Assembly: GCF_010131535.1 (NCBI RefSeq)
Contig: NZ_WUBS01000001.1
Coordinates: 186,001-250,000 of the forward strand
Length of the DNA: 64,000 nt
DNA from: Acerihabitans arboris
GTDB taxonomy: Bacteria > Pseudomonadota > Gammaproteobacteria > Enterobacterales > Enterobacteriaceae
Direction of reading: 5' to 3'
Positions 54,263-63,158 of this stretch are shown here, piece by piece. The notes under the pieces were generated by a model. It was given only the letters and a program-made list of their open reading frames with translations. It made no database searches and had not been told where the DNA came from. Within the stretch, counting starts at the first letter, position 1. Every line of letters begins with the position of its first letter. A program made the position numbers and the translations under genes.

Positions 54263-56212
54263 TCAGTAGCGCCGTTGCCACTCGGCGTCCGTCAGCACTT
54301 TCGCCGGCTGGCGCAGGAAATAACGGTAAAATACGTCATAAGCCAGGACATTTTTCACATAACCGCGGGTTTCCGAGAACGGGATGCTTTCAATAAAGGC
54401 CACCGCGTCAATACGGCCAGCGCTATTGCCAAGCCAGGTGGTCACCCGACCCGGGCCGGCATTATAAGCCACGCTCGACAATATGCGGTTGCGGCCGAAC
54501 ATCTGGTAAACATATTCCAGATAGGTGGTGCCCAGCTCGATATTGGTCCGTGGATCCAGCAGCTGGCTGGTATTCATATAGCTGCTTATATTAAACATCT
54601 CGGCAGTATGTTTGGCGGTAGCGGGCATGAGCTGCATCAGGCCGGCCGCGCCGACCGGCGACTGCGCCTTGGGGTTCCAGGCGCTTTCCTGGCGGGCTAT
54701 CGCCATGGCGTAGCTCTGGCTTATTCCCTTATCATCGGTGGCGCGGCGGAATTCATTATGCCAGGCCAGGGGAAAACGCTCCTCCAGATGATCCCACAGC
54801 TTGCCGCTGATGGTCGCCTGCACGCTCAGATCGGGCCATTGCTGCTCAAAGGCGTAACGCGCCAACCCCTCCTGCTCCGGCCTGCTGAGGCTGGACACCA
54901 GCGAGCTCCATTCATTCCTGGCCAGGTTATCCATATTCCAGTACATCAGCTCGCGCACGCGGGCTATCTCCGGCCGCTTCGTCAGCGCGGGCGGCGGCGC
55001 GACCGCGCGCGCCACGTTGACCACATAATTGGCGCCCAGTTCCTGCGCCGCGACCATCGGATAAAAACCGCGGCCCTGCATGAGATCGCGCAGTATCTGC
55101 CCGCCTTCGCTTTTGCGGCCCTGGTTGATTAACACCGCCGCCTGCCAATAGCGCCACTCCTCTTTCTGGCGGGCGTCCTCAGGCAAACGATCCAGCCAGG
55201 CGGCAACCGCGCGCATATCCCCCTGCCCCAGCGACATGCGGATACGCCGTTCCAGCAACGAGGTGGAATGACCGCGTAAAATAACATTGTCGCGCCAGGC
55301 GGCCTGTTCCGGCGTGGCGTCGGTGCCCATCAGGCGCCAGGCGACGCTTTCCTCGAGATCGAGGCGGTCGCTGTCATCCATTTTCTGCAGCCGCACCAGG
55401 GTCGGCAGCATGGCGCGGGCATTTTCCACATCGTCACGGGCCAGGCGGGCAAAAGAGATAATGGTGGCCTGCCGGGTTAAATCCGTCGGCCCTACGCTGC
55501 GGGCAAATCCTTCAAGCGTCGCGGGATTATCCTGTAGCGCCGCCAGCGCGCTGCCCATGGTCTGATATTCAATCGGCAGTTGCTTGGACAGTACGTTCAC
55601 CAGATTGGTGTTGCCCTCCTTCATGGCCAGGCGCATGCGCTCGAGGATCGCCAGCGGTCCGCGCTGGCCGGCCTGATCCCAGACGCCGAATAATTTATTG
55701 CAGCTCTCCGGCAGCGAATGTCCGTTAAGCCATATCTCCTTGGCGCCGTCCCAGGCCGCCTGCTGCTGTCCGGTGGCCCATTTGGCGTAATAAAAATTAC
55801 AGCGCGCGGAGACCGGCTTCGGCGGCTGAGGACTGAACGCCAGCAGTCCCGGCCAGTCCTGGCGCTGGGCCAGCTCATTGACAAAGCGGGCCGACAGCGA
55901 GCGCGCCGGCGGCAGCGTCGGGTTGGCATCGGTGAAGGCTTTGATCTGCGCCGAGCTGGCCTGCGAAAGATCCTGCGATAACGCCCGGTATTCCAGATAA
56001 GGGTACAGCGGATAATCACGCAGGGTCGGCATCAGTTGCGACACCACGTCCATTTGGTTGCCGTCCCATGCCTGCTTAACCTGTTGATAGCGCTGGCGCT
56101 GTGCATCGATTGAATCAGCATGTGCCGGGCCGGTTACGGTTGCCAGGCCTATTACCGCGCCCACCAGGCCCGCGCCCGCGTAACGCCATCTGTCCACCTT
56201 GACCATATCCAC
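54263..56212 (-). CDS. slt: soluble lytic murein transglycosylase Slt70
   Basis: Periplasmic exo-lytic transglycosylase that cuts peptidoglycan to anhydromuropeptides. The product is 649 residues (E. coli 645), with a signal peptide (cut near AHA-DS, about residue 33). A long alpha-superhelical U-shaped domain follows, and the C-terminal lysozyme-like domain has catalytic E509 (ARQESAWNP) with GLMQLMPATA and AYNAGPGRV. It is divergent from the accessory membrane-protein gene, whereas in E. coli it is divergent from ettA. Confidence 0.96.
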   Translation of the reverse strand: MDMVKVDRWRYAGAGLVGAVIGLATVTGPAHADSIDAQRQRYQQVKQAWDGNQMDVVSQLMPTLRDYPLYPYLEYRALSQDLSQASSAQIKAFTDANPTLPPARSLSARFVNELAQRQDWPGLLAFSPQPPKPVSARCNFYYAKWATGQQQAAWDGAKEIWLNGHSLPESCNKLFGVWDQAGQRGPLAILERMRLAMKEGNTNLVNVLSKQLPIEYQTMGSALAALQDNPATLEGFARSVGPTDLTRQATIISFARLARDDVENARAMLPTLVRLQKMDDSDRLDLEESVAWRLMGTDATPEQAAWRDNVILRGHSTSLLERRIRMSLGQGDMRAVAAWLDRLPEDARQKEEWRYWQAAVLINQGRKSEGGQILRDLMQGRGFYPMVAAQELGANYVVNVARAVAPPPALTKRPEIARVRELMYWNMDNLARNEWSSLVSSLSRPEQEGLARYAFEQQWPDLSVQATISGKLWDHLEERFPLAWHNEFRRATDDKGISQSYAMAIARQESAWNPKAQSPVGAAGLMQLMPATAKHTAEMFNISSYMNTSQLLDPRTNIELGTTYLEYVYQMFGRNRILSSVAYNAGPGRVTTWLGNSAGRIDAVAFIESIPFSETRGYVKNVLAYDVFYRYFLRQPAKVLTDAEWQRRY

Positions 56213-56649
56213 TCTATCCTCAGCGTAATGTCTTTTTTGTTGCGCCCTTGATCGGGCTTATCCCAGCCGGTCGGTTCCGGTTGCTGTCACCATGCTAGCT
56301 AAGCGGCCCGGTCTATGCCAGCGGCAGTCGCGACAATCGTCATTATTTTCGCCGATATCTTTTTTTAAGGCGTTTTAGGCTCCTTAAACCGGGTGGCCAA
56401 ACCCGCCGGCAGCGCGCTGGATCACATTTATGATTTTTAGCGGTATAAGGCCCCAGTTGCCCCTATCCACCCGCATGGCGTTGGGTTACGCTGCTCTGCT
56501 AAGCACGCAACCTGTAACCGCGCATATCCCGTAGGCATGCAGCCGATGGGCATGCGACCCGTGTCCTTTGCCTGTCTGCCCCCGGCTTAACCGAATTGCA
56601 GTAAAACGGCCGATGTCTGATACCAGCCTTTGCTTTAGGGTGATGGAAA
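56213..56649. other. intergenic region between slt and the membrane-protein gene
   Basis: A 437-base gap with the divergent promoters of slt and the next gene. TTTAAGG (56364-56370) and CCTTAAA (56382-56388) form a 7-bp inverted repeat. I see no convincing promoter hexamers and no conserved small gene; a minus-strand frame at 56499-56705 has no family features. Confidence 0.4.
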
Positions 56650-58302
56650 GTGAAATTGAAAAATAACCTGTTACTTATCTTTTTGAGTTTCTTGGTTTTA
56701 TGCATACTTGTGGTGACGTTGCAGGAAATTGGCGTTTGGGAAGGACATGATTGGGTCGCTCATTTCCAGAGAATGATTTCTTTAAATAATGAATTGGCAA
56801 ATAATCAATTTCCACCCTTGTTTGATTATTGGTCGCCGGGGCAATTTGGCTATTCGTGGCAGCTGTTTTATCCACCGCTGACGTCGTTGTTGTTTTTAGC
56901 GGCTAAAGCGCTCACATTCAATACCGCCGATATTATCATCCAGATGAAAATGGTTTTTTTCCTCATTTTCGTCATCGCTTTTTTTTCGGCGTTTTACGCC
57001 GCCAAACGCCAGCATTCATCTTCCGCGGCGGGTTTTTTATGCGCGATATTACTGATCTCCTCCGGGTATTTCCTGACCAATATCTATATCCGGTTTGCCT
57101 TGGGCGAAAGCCTGGCAATGGCATTGATGCCGCTGTTTATCAGGGGCTGCGGCTCGCTTATCAGCGATCGCAAAGATATCTGGCTGCTGCCGTTTTCCGC
57201 ATTAGGCGTGTTTTTATCGAATATACCCAGCGTGGTGGTGATTTCCATTTTTTTTATATTGTTCGCCGCGGTCAACTTCAAATTAATTACCATAAAACCT
57301 AATCTGGCTTTTTTTAGCATTTCGTTACTGTTCATCTTATCCATCAGCGCGTTTTATTGGGCGCCGTTGCTTTATCATATCCGCTTTTCAGATATTTTCG
57401 CCACCAGCGGCAAGCTGCTTAAGTATGACGACCTGTTGAAATTCAGCAGTGGCCTGACGGAGACCCTGCTGTCGCTGCCCTCCACCTATGGCGTATCCAA
57501 TCCCGGCATGTTTTTGTCGGTCGGCGTCATTCAACTGCTGCTCGCCGTGGCTTACCTGAAATGGGGTAAATCCGCCGCGGCGAAGAAAATGATTATTATT
57601 TCACTATTATTTATTATTGCCACTACCCACCTGCTGCCCTGGAACAAAATCCCCGATAGCGTCCCGATACTAAAATTAATCCAGTTCCCATGGCGGCTGC
57701 TGTCTTGCGCCACCGCCATTATCGCCTTGCATGCCTCAGGTATGCTGGCGGCAATGCTGGCGCGAAAAAAAACGCTGGTCACGTTACTGGCCTGCCTGTG
57801 CATCGCCAGTATGTATCCCTCCTACCACAAGGCCATGAGCGTTCGTTATATGAATGTGGATACATCATCCCTCTACGATGATTACCTCAATAACAGCAAC
57901 GTGCGTCCCGTGAACTTTGACCATCTGAAAATCAACGATTTTGCCTTCTTTGCCAATCCCCAGGCGCCCATTATCGGCACCGCCTATATCAACGGCTATC
58001 CCGAAATGGTTATCCGCTCCGCGGGAACGCAAACCGTTACCCTGCCTTATATCATGTACGCGGGTTATTACCTGCTGGTGGATGGCAATCGGGTGGCGGC
58101 CAGCCGCGTGGACAGCGGGCTGGTCGGCGTGACGCTTGACGGCGGCGAGCATACCGTCAGGCTGGCGTACCAGCGGTATATTGTTATTATCCCGGCGTTA
58201 ATCAGCCTGTTGTCTCTATTGGTGACGGCGCTGTTTTTTACCCGCCGCCGCGATCGGATATCCGCCCTGTCGGCGCGCTATACCAACATCTCTCGGGGAT
58301 AG
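56650..58302 (+). CDS. polytopic membrane protein, PTPS-related/YfhO-like (GT-C type) family
   Basis: A 550-residue integral membrane protein with about 12 hydrophobic segments and a C-terminal periplasmic beta-rich domain (about 405-515) before a last membrane helix. The N-terminal loop WEGHDWVAHFQRMISLNNEL, then FPPLFDYWSPGQFGYSW, resembles the 6-pyruvoyl-tetrahydropterin synthase-related membrane family and other GT-C glycosyltransferase-like proteins, with an acidic/His-rich first loop. It starts with GTG, 9 bases after AGGG. The 5' part is more AT-rich than the neighbours, suggesting transfer. A role in lipid-linked sugar transfer to envelope glycans is possible; no function is established. 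Confidence 0.75.
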   Translation: MKLKNNLLLIFLSFLVLCILVVTLQEIGVWEGHDWVAHFQRMISLNNELANNQFPPLFDYWSPGQFGYSWQLFYPPLTSLLFLAAKALTFNTADIIIQMKMVFFLIFVIAFFSAFYAAKRQHSSSAAGFLCAILLISSGYFLTNIYIRFALGESLAMALMPLFIRGCGSLISDRKDIWLLPFSALGVFLSNIPSVVVISIFFILFAAVNFKLITIKPNLAFFSISLLFILSISAFYWAPLLYHIRFSDIFATSGKLLKYDDLLKFSSGLTETLLSLPSTYGVSNPGMFLSVGVIQLLLAVAYLKWGKSAAAKKMIIISLLFIIATTHLLPWNKIPDSVPILKLIQFPWRLLSCATAIIALHASGMLAAMLARKKTLVTLLACLCIASMYPSYHKAMSVRYMNVDTSSLYDDYLNNSNVRPVNFDHLKINDFAFFANPQAPIIGTAYINGYPEMVIRSAGTQTVTLPYIMYAGYYLLVDGNRVAASRVDSGLVGVTLDGGEHTVRLAYQRYIVIIPALISLLSLLVTALFFTRRRDRISALSARYTNISRG

Positions 58303-58375
58303 CTGGGATCGCATGAGAAAACGGGCTAAACTGGACGGCTTATCCATTGCGACACTTGGCAACGCTGCCCCGTAT

Positions 58376-58400
58376 ATGCCCCCCGAGCATCGCGGGGCAT
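58376..58400 (+). other. stem-loop upstream of ettA
   Basis: ATGCCCC (58376-58382) and GGGGCAT (58394-58400) form a 7-bp stem, extended by three more pairs after one mismatch, 34 bases upstream of the ettA start. There is no T-tract. It may be a leaky end for the upstream gene or part of the ettA leader. Confidence 0.5.
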
Positions 58401-58434
58401 GGCTAAAACCCGATAGAAAGAGGCTCTTAACAAC

Positions 58435-60099
58435 GTGGCTCAATACGTCTATACCATGCATCGCGTCGGCAAAATCGTGCCGCCGAAACGCCATATCCTG
58501 AAAGATATTTCACTCAGCTTCTTCCCCGGCGCCAAGATCGGCGTGCTGGGCCTCAACGGCGCCGGTAAATCCACTCTGCTGCGCATCATGGCCGGCATCG
58601 ATACGGAAATAGAAGGCGAGGCGCGGCCTCAGGCGGGTATCAAAATCGGTTACCTGTCGCAGGAGCCGCAGCTTGATCTGCAGCAAACCGTGCGCGAGGC
58701 CGTAGAGCAGGCGGTCGGCGAGGTGAAGCAGGCCCTGACCCGCCTGGACGCGGTTTATGCCGCTTATGCGGAACCGGATGCGGATTTCGATAAACTGGCG
58801 AAAGAACAGGGCGAGCTGGAGGCCATTATCCAGGCCCATGACGGGCATAACCTGGATAACCAGCTGGAGCGCGCCGCCGATGCGCTGCGCCTGCCGCCGT
58901 GGGACGCCAAGATAGCCACCCTGTCCGGCGGGGAACGCCGCCGCGTGGCCATTTGCCGCCTGCTGCTGGAAAAACCGGACATGCTGCTGCTCGATGAACC
59001 GACCAACCATCTGGATGCGGAATCGGTGGCCTGGCTGGAGCGTTTCCTGCTGGATTACGAAGGCACCGTGGTGGCCATCACCCATGACCGTTATTTTCTG
59101 GATAACGTCGCCGGCTGGATCCTGGAACTGGACCGTGGCGAAGGCATTCCCTGGGAAGGCAATTATTCGTCCTGGCTGGAGCAAAAAGACGCGCGTCTGG
59201 CGCAGGAGGCCTCTACGGAAACGGCACGGCGTAAATCCATTGAGAAAGAGCTGGAATGGGTGCGCCAGAATCCCAAGGGCCGGCAGTCCAAGGGCAAAGC
59301 CCGCCTGGCACGCTTTGAAGAGCTTAACAACGTGGAATACCAGAAGCGCAATGAAACCAGCGAGCTGTTTATTCCACCGGGACCGCGCCTGGGCGACAAG
59401 GTGCTGGAGGTGGAAAACCTCAGGAAATCCTATGGCGACCGGCTGCTGATAGACAACCTGTCCTTCTCGGTTCCCAAAGGGGCGATCGTCGGCATTATCG
59501 GCCCGAACGGCGCCGGTAAATCCACCCTGTTTCGCATTCTCTCGGGCAAGGAACAGCCCGACGGCGGCACGGTGACGCTGGGCGATACCGTACAACTGGC
59601 GTCGGTCGATCAGTTCCGCGACAGCATGGACAACGGTAAAACCGTTTGGGAAGAAGTGTCCGGCGGCCAGGATATTATGCGCATCGGCAACTTTGAAATG
59701 CCGAGCCGCGCCTATGTCGGCCGTTTTAACTTCAAGGGCGTCGACCAGGGTAAACGCGTCGGCGAACTGTCCGGCGGCGAGCGCGGCCGCCTGCATCTGG
59801 CCAAGCTGCTGCAGGTGGGCGGCAATATGCTGCTGCTCGATGAACCGACCAACGACCTGGACGTGGAAACCCTGCGCGCGCTGGAAAACGCCCTGCTGGA
59901 GTTCCCCGGCTGCGCCATGGTCATTTCCCATGACCGCTGGTTCCTCGACCGGATCGCCACCCACATCATCGATTACCAGGATGAGGGCAAGATCGAATTT
60001 TTCGAGGGGAACTTTACCGAATACGAAGAGTGGAAAAAACGCACGCTGGGCGCTGAAGCATTGCAGCCGCACCGGATTAAATATAAAAAAATGTCCTGA
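58435..60099 (+). CDS. ettA: energy-dependent translational throttle protein EttA
   Basis: ABC-F ATPase that binds the ribosomal E site and gates the first elongation steps according to ATP/ADP. The product is 554 residues (E. coli 555). It has two Walker A motifs (LGLNGAGKST, IGPNGAGKST), two LSGGE signatures, two Walker B motifs (LLLDEPTNHLD, LLLDEPTNDLD) and the P-site arm linker between the domains. The start is GTG at 58435 (product MAQYVYTM). The nearest Shine-Dalgarno (AGAGG) is about 12 bases away, rather far. Confidence 0.97.
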   Translation: MAQYVYTMHRVGKIVPPKRHILKDISLSFFPGAKIGVLGLNGAGKSTLLRIMAGIDTEIEGEARPQAGIKIGYLSQEPQLDLQQTVREAVEQAVGEVKQALTRLDAVYAAYAEPDADFDKLAKEQGELEAIIQAHDGHNLDNQLERAADALRLPPWDAKIATLSGGERRRVAICRLLLEKPDMLLLDEPTNHLDAESVAWLERFLLDYEGTVVAITHDRYFLDNVAGWILELDRGEGIPWEGNYSSWLEQKDARLAQEASTETARRKSIEKELEWVRQNPKGRQSKGKARLARFEELNNVEYQKRNETSELFIPPGPRLGDKVLEVENLRKSYGDRLLIDNLSFSVPKGAIVGIIGPNGAGKSTLFRILSGKEQPDGGTVTLGDTVQLASVDQFRDSMDNGKTVWEEVSGGQDIMRIGNFEMPSRAYVGRFNFKGVDQGKRVGELSGGERGRLHLAKLLQVGGNMLLLDEPTNDLDVETLRALENALLEFPGCAMVISHDRWFLDRIATHIIDYQDEGKIEFFEGNFTEYEEWKKRTLGAEALQPHRIKYKKMS

Positions 60100-60432
60100 T
60101 ACCGCCAGCTATTATCGCCTGATATATCCAGAGTATCTGGCCTACCGCATCCTGGTGCAAATGGGTACGATGGGCAAGCGTGCCTGAGGGGCAAATGCGT
60201 AAAAACGCCGTAAATCCATCCCTGGGGCTTGGGCGCGCGTTCATGGATCACATTCCCGCGCGCCCCGCGGGTTTTGTTCCGATGTGCTCCCGGCGTATTG
60301 GTCCCTGGCGCGCTACGCTTTACTCTTCTTGCCCATCATACCCGCTTCACGCTTATGTATGGTTTGCGATAAGCCAAGGGCAGCTTACGCCGTCTTGTCA
60401 GCAACTCACGCCGTGCATGAAGGGCACTAGGC
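60100..60432. other. intergenic region between convergent ettA and nadR
   Basis: This 333-base gap lies between two gene ends. It contains a long-range imperfect inverted repeat: GGGTACGATGGGCAAG (60163-60178) and CTTGCCCATCATACCC (60328-60343), 15 of 16 pairs, around about 149 bases. No conserved reading frame or clear terminator is visible. Confidence 0.5.
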
Positions 60433-61662
60433 TTATCGTTGCCCCAGCAGATCGCGCACCAGATCGACGCATTGCAGGAAGCGCTGGTCATAATCGGGCA
60501 CGTCGATACGCACGAAGGGAATATTGTTGGCGTTAAGCAAGTCCTCCAGCAGCCGCTGGAAACCGTCGCGATCCACCGGGTTGCCCAGGCTGCGCAAACC
60601 GTCCGCCACCCACGGCGTATTATTCTTCAATAAAATCACCAAATCAAAACGGTACTCATCGATCATTGCCTGCACAAAAGGATGCTCGCGGCCATGGTAG
60701 CGTTTGCAGAAGGCCTGGCTGGTGACAAAATCCGTATCGATAAACGCTACCTTATTGGCGTATTTCACCGCGAAGTCGATGTATTGCGCCTGGCCCAGGG
60801 CAATTTTGTCATAATCGGAATACTGCAGCGCCATCTCGTCACCGCCCAAATGGGAAAAGATATATTCGCGGCCGTATTCCCAGGCGCTGCTGGTATTAAA
60901 GATATTGGCCAGCTTATTGACCATGGTGGATTTGCCGCTGGACTCGCCGCCGATTAACGCTACGGTCCGCACAAAGAAGGGTTTCACCTCGGTCGGGATA
61001 TATTCCCAATAGCGGAACGGATCCTGGCGGATTTGCTCGCCGCTGATGGCCATAAACGACCGGTTGGGGTCCACCAGTATGGTTTCGATACCCAAATGCT
61101 CGCGGTAACGCGACACGTCCCGCGCTTCACTTGAGTAGATAAACCCCGGATCGATCCCCTTCTCTTTCATAAAGGATTTGATGCCGTGGCTCCAGACATC
61201 CCAGCCGTGCGGATAAGGTTCCATCCCCTGCTCGTTAAAAGCGTGGATATGGATGTTTTTCTGGTATTTGAAGGTTTGCAGCAGCCAGCGCAACCGGTCG
61301 CTGACGGTAGGCTGTTGCGACATGGCGCTATCTTCAAATAATTTACGGTCGCGCGGCTCGTCGTAGCCGAGGATCACATGCAGCTCGTCCACCTGGCTGC
61401 AGGCGCGCTGGATCAGGTAGATATGGCCGGTGTGCAGGGGATAGAATTTGCCAAAAATAACGCCGGTTTTTTTTTCCCGGCGCGGAAACTCCAGGCCGAG
61501 AAAACGGTGGATGGCCTCCAGTTTCTGCGCGCTGGGGCTTTTGATTTTGGCGTTAAGCAACTGGCTAAGATAGCCTTTGGTCATGCCGCAAGCCTCGGCG
61601 ACCTGCTGCAGGGTACATCCCTGTTGTTTAATCGCACTCTTCAGATAATCGAATGACGACAT
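60433..61662 (-). CDS. nadR: NAD biosynthesis regulator / NMN adenylyltransferase / nicotinamide riboside kinase NadR
   Basis: Trifunctional protein that represses NAD synthesis genes and salvages nicotinamide riboside. The product is 409 residues (E. coli 410). The N-terminal helix-turn-helix is TLQQVAEACGMTKGYLSQLLN, with nucleotidyltransferase motif GKFYPLHTGH (about 71-80). The kinase Walker A GGESSGKST is at about 238. It is the third gene of the serB-radA-nadR series, as in E. coli. Confidence 0.97.
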   Translation of the reverse strand: MSSFDYLKSAIKQQGCTLQQVAEACGMTKGYLSQLLNAKIKSPSAQKLEAIHRFLGLEFPRREKKTGVIFGKFYPLHTGHIYLIQRACSQVDELHVILGYDEPRDRKLFEDSAMSQQPTVSDRLRWLLQTFKYQKNIHIHAFNEQGMEPYPHGWDVWSHGIKSFMKEKGIDPGFIYSSEARDVSRYREHLGIETILVDPNRSFMAISGEQIRQDPFRYWEYIPTEVKPFFVRTVALIGGESSGKSTMVNKLANIFNTSSAWEYGREYIFSHLGGDEMALQYSDYDKIALGQAQYIDFAVKYANKVAFIDTDFVTSQAFCKRYHGREHPFVQAMIDEYRFDLVILLKNNTPWVADGLRSLGNPVDRDGFQRLLEDLLNANNIPFVRIDVPDYDQRFLQCVDLVRDLLGQR

Positions 61663-61713
61663 AAACCTCCCTCTGATGGCTTAGGCAAAAACGCGCATGG
61701 CAAACCGCGCCGG

Positions 61714-63099
61714 TCATTCGAGCTCGGCAAGGATATCCAGCGCGTCGGCCAGCTTTTTCACGCCAAAAATCTGCATATTGTCCTGCGCTTTTTTCGGCAC
61801 GTTGGCATAGGGTACGATGGCGCGGCGGAAGCCATGCTTGGCAGCTTCAGAAATACGTTCCTGGCCGCTGGGCACCGGGCGGATTTCCCCGGCCAGCCCC
61901 ACTTCGCCAAACACCACCAGATCCCTCGGCAACGGACGATCGCGCAGGCTGGACACCATCGCCAGCATCAGCGCCAGGTCGGCGCTGGTTTCGGTGACCT
62001 TGACGCCGCCGACCACGTTGACAAATACATCCTGATCGGCCATTTGCAGTCCCCCGTGGCGATGCAGCACCGCCAGCAGGATCGCCAGGCGGTTTTGCTC
62101 CAGGCCCACCGCCACCCGCCGGGGATTGGCCAGCATCGAATGATCGACCAGCGCCTGGATTTCCACCAGCAGGGGGCGGGTGCCTTCCCAGACCACCATC
62201 ACGCTGCTGCCGGGGGTCATTTCCTCTCCCCGGCTCAGGAAAATGGCCGAGGGGTTGCTGACTTCCCTTAAACCCTGTTCGGTCATGGCGAACACGCCCA
62301 GCTCATTGACCGCACCAAAGCGGTTTTTATGGCTGCGCAGGGTGCGGAACCGGGAGTCCGCGTCGCCGTCGAGCATAATGGAACAGTCAATACAGTGTTC
62401 CAGCACCTTTGGCCCGGCCAGCGAACCGTCCTTGGTCACGTGGCCGACCATCAGGATCGCCACGCCCTGGGTTTTGGCGAACCGGGTCAGGTAGGCGGCG
62501 GTTTCACGCACCTGCGACACGCTGCCCGGCGAGGACTGGATATCCGCCATATGCATCACCTGGATGGAATCGATCACCATCAGGCGCGGTTTCTCTTCGG
62601 CGGCGATCAGGCAGATTTGCTCGATGCTGGTTTCCGACAGCATGTTCAGGCCGCCGGTGGGCAGCGCCAGCCGGTGCGCGCGCATGGCAACCTGTTGCAA
62701 CGACTCTTCGCCGGTGACATACAGGGTTTTCATCTGTTCGGACAGTTTGCATAACGTTTGCAGCAGCAGGGTACTTTTGCCGGCGCCGGGGCTGCCGCCG
62801 ATCAAAATGGCGCTGCCCGGCACCACCCCGCCGCCCAGCACCCGGTCGAACTCCTTAAAACCGGTGGAAAAGCGCGGCAGCTCCTCGGGGCTGATATCCG
62901 CCAGCCTGCGCACCCGGCTGACGCCGGCCTCGCCGGAAAAGCCGCTGAAACGGTCGTTACGCACGGCGGCGGGGGTAGACGCCACCCGCACCTCGGTAAT
63001 GGTGTTCCAGGCCTGACAGGCGCTGCACTGCCCCTGCCAGCGCGGATATTCCGCCCCGCATTCATTACAGACAAATGCCCGTTTCGCCGCTTTAGCCAC
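61714..63099 (-). CDS. radA: DNA repair protein RadA
   Basis: RecA-like hexameric helicase that drives branch migration in recombination. The product is 461 residues (E. coli 460). An N-terminal C4 zinc finger (CNECG...CSAC) is followed by Walker A GGSPGAGKST, the RadA-specific KNRFG motif (SHKNRFGAVNE), and a C-terminal Lon-protease-like domain. It lies 59 bases after serB. Confidence 0.97.
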   Translation of the reverse strand: MAKAAKRAFVCNECGAEYPRWQGQCSACQAWNTITEVRVASTPAAVRNDRFSGFSGEAGVSRVRRLADISPEELPRFSTGFKEFDRVLGGGVVPGSAILIGGSPGAGKSTLLLQTLCKLSEQMKTLYVTGEESLQQVAMRAHRLALPTGGLNMLSETSIEQICLIAAEEKPRLMVIDSIQVMHMADIQSSPGSVSQVRETAAYLTRFAKTQGVAILMVGHVTKDGSLAGPKVLEHCIDCSIMLDGDADSRFRTLRSHKNRFGAVNELGVFAMTEQGLREVSNPSAIFLSRGEEMTPGSSVMVVWEGTRPLLVEIQALVDHSMLANPRRVAVGLEQNRLAILLAVLHRHGGLQMADQDVFVNVVGGVKVTETSADLALMLAMVSSLRDRPLPRDLVVFGEVGLAGEIRPVPSGQERISEAAKHGFRRAIVPYANVPKKAQDNMQIFGVKKLADALDILAELE

Positions 63100-63158
63100 A
63101 ATGACCTCGGAAATTAGAAACTTATGATCAACAGCCCTGCGAAAAACCTACCGGACGC

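Noticed and set aside
58510-60072. 520-codon open frame antisense to ettA
   Set aside because: Shadow of ettA; no ribosome site or domain.
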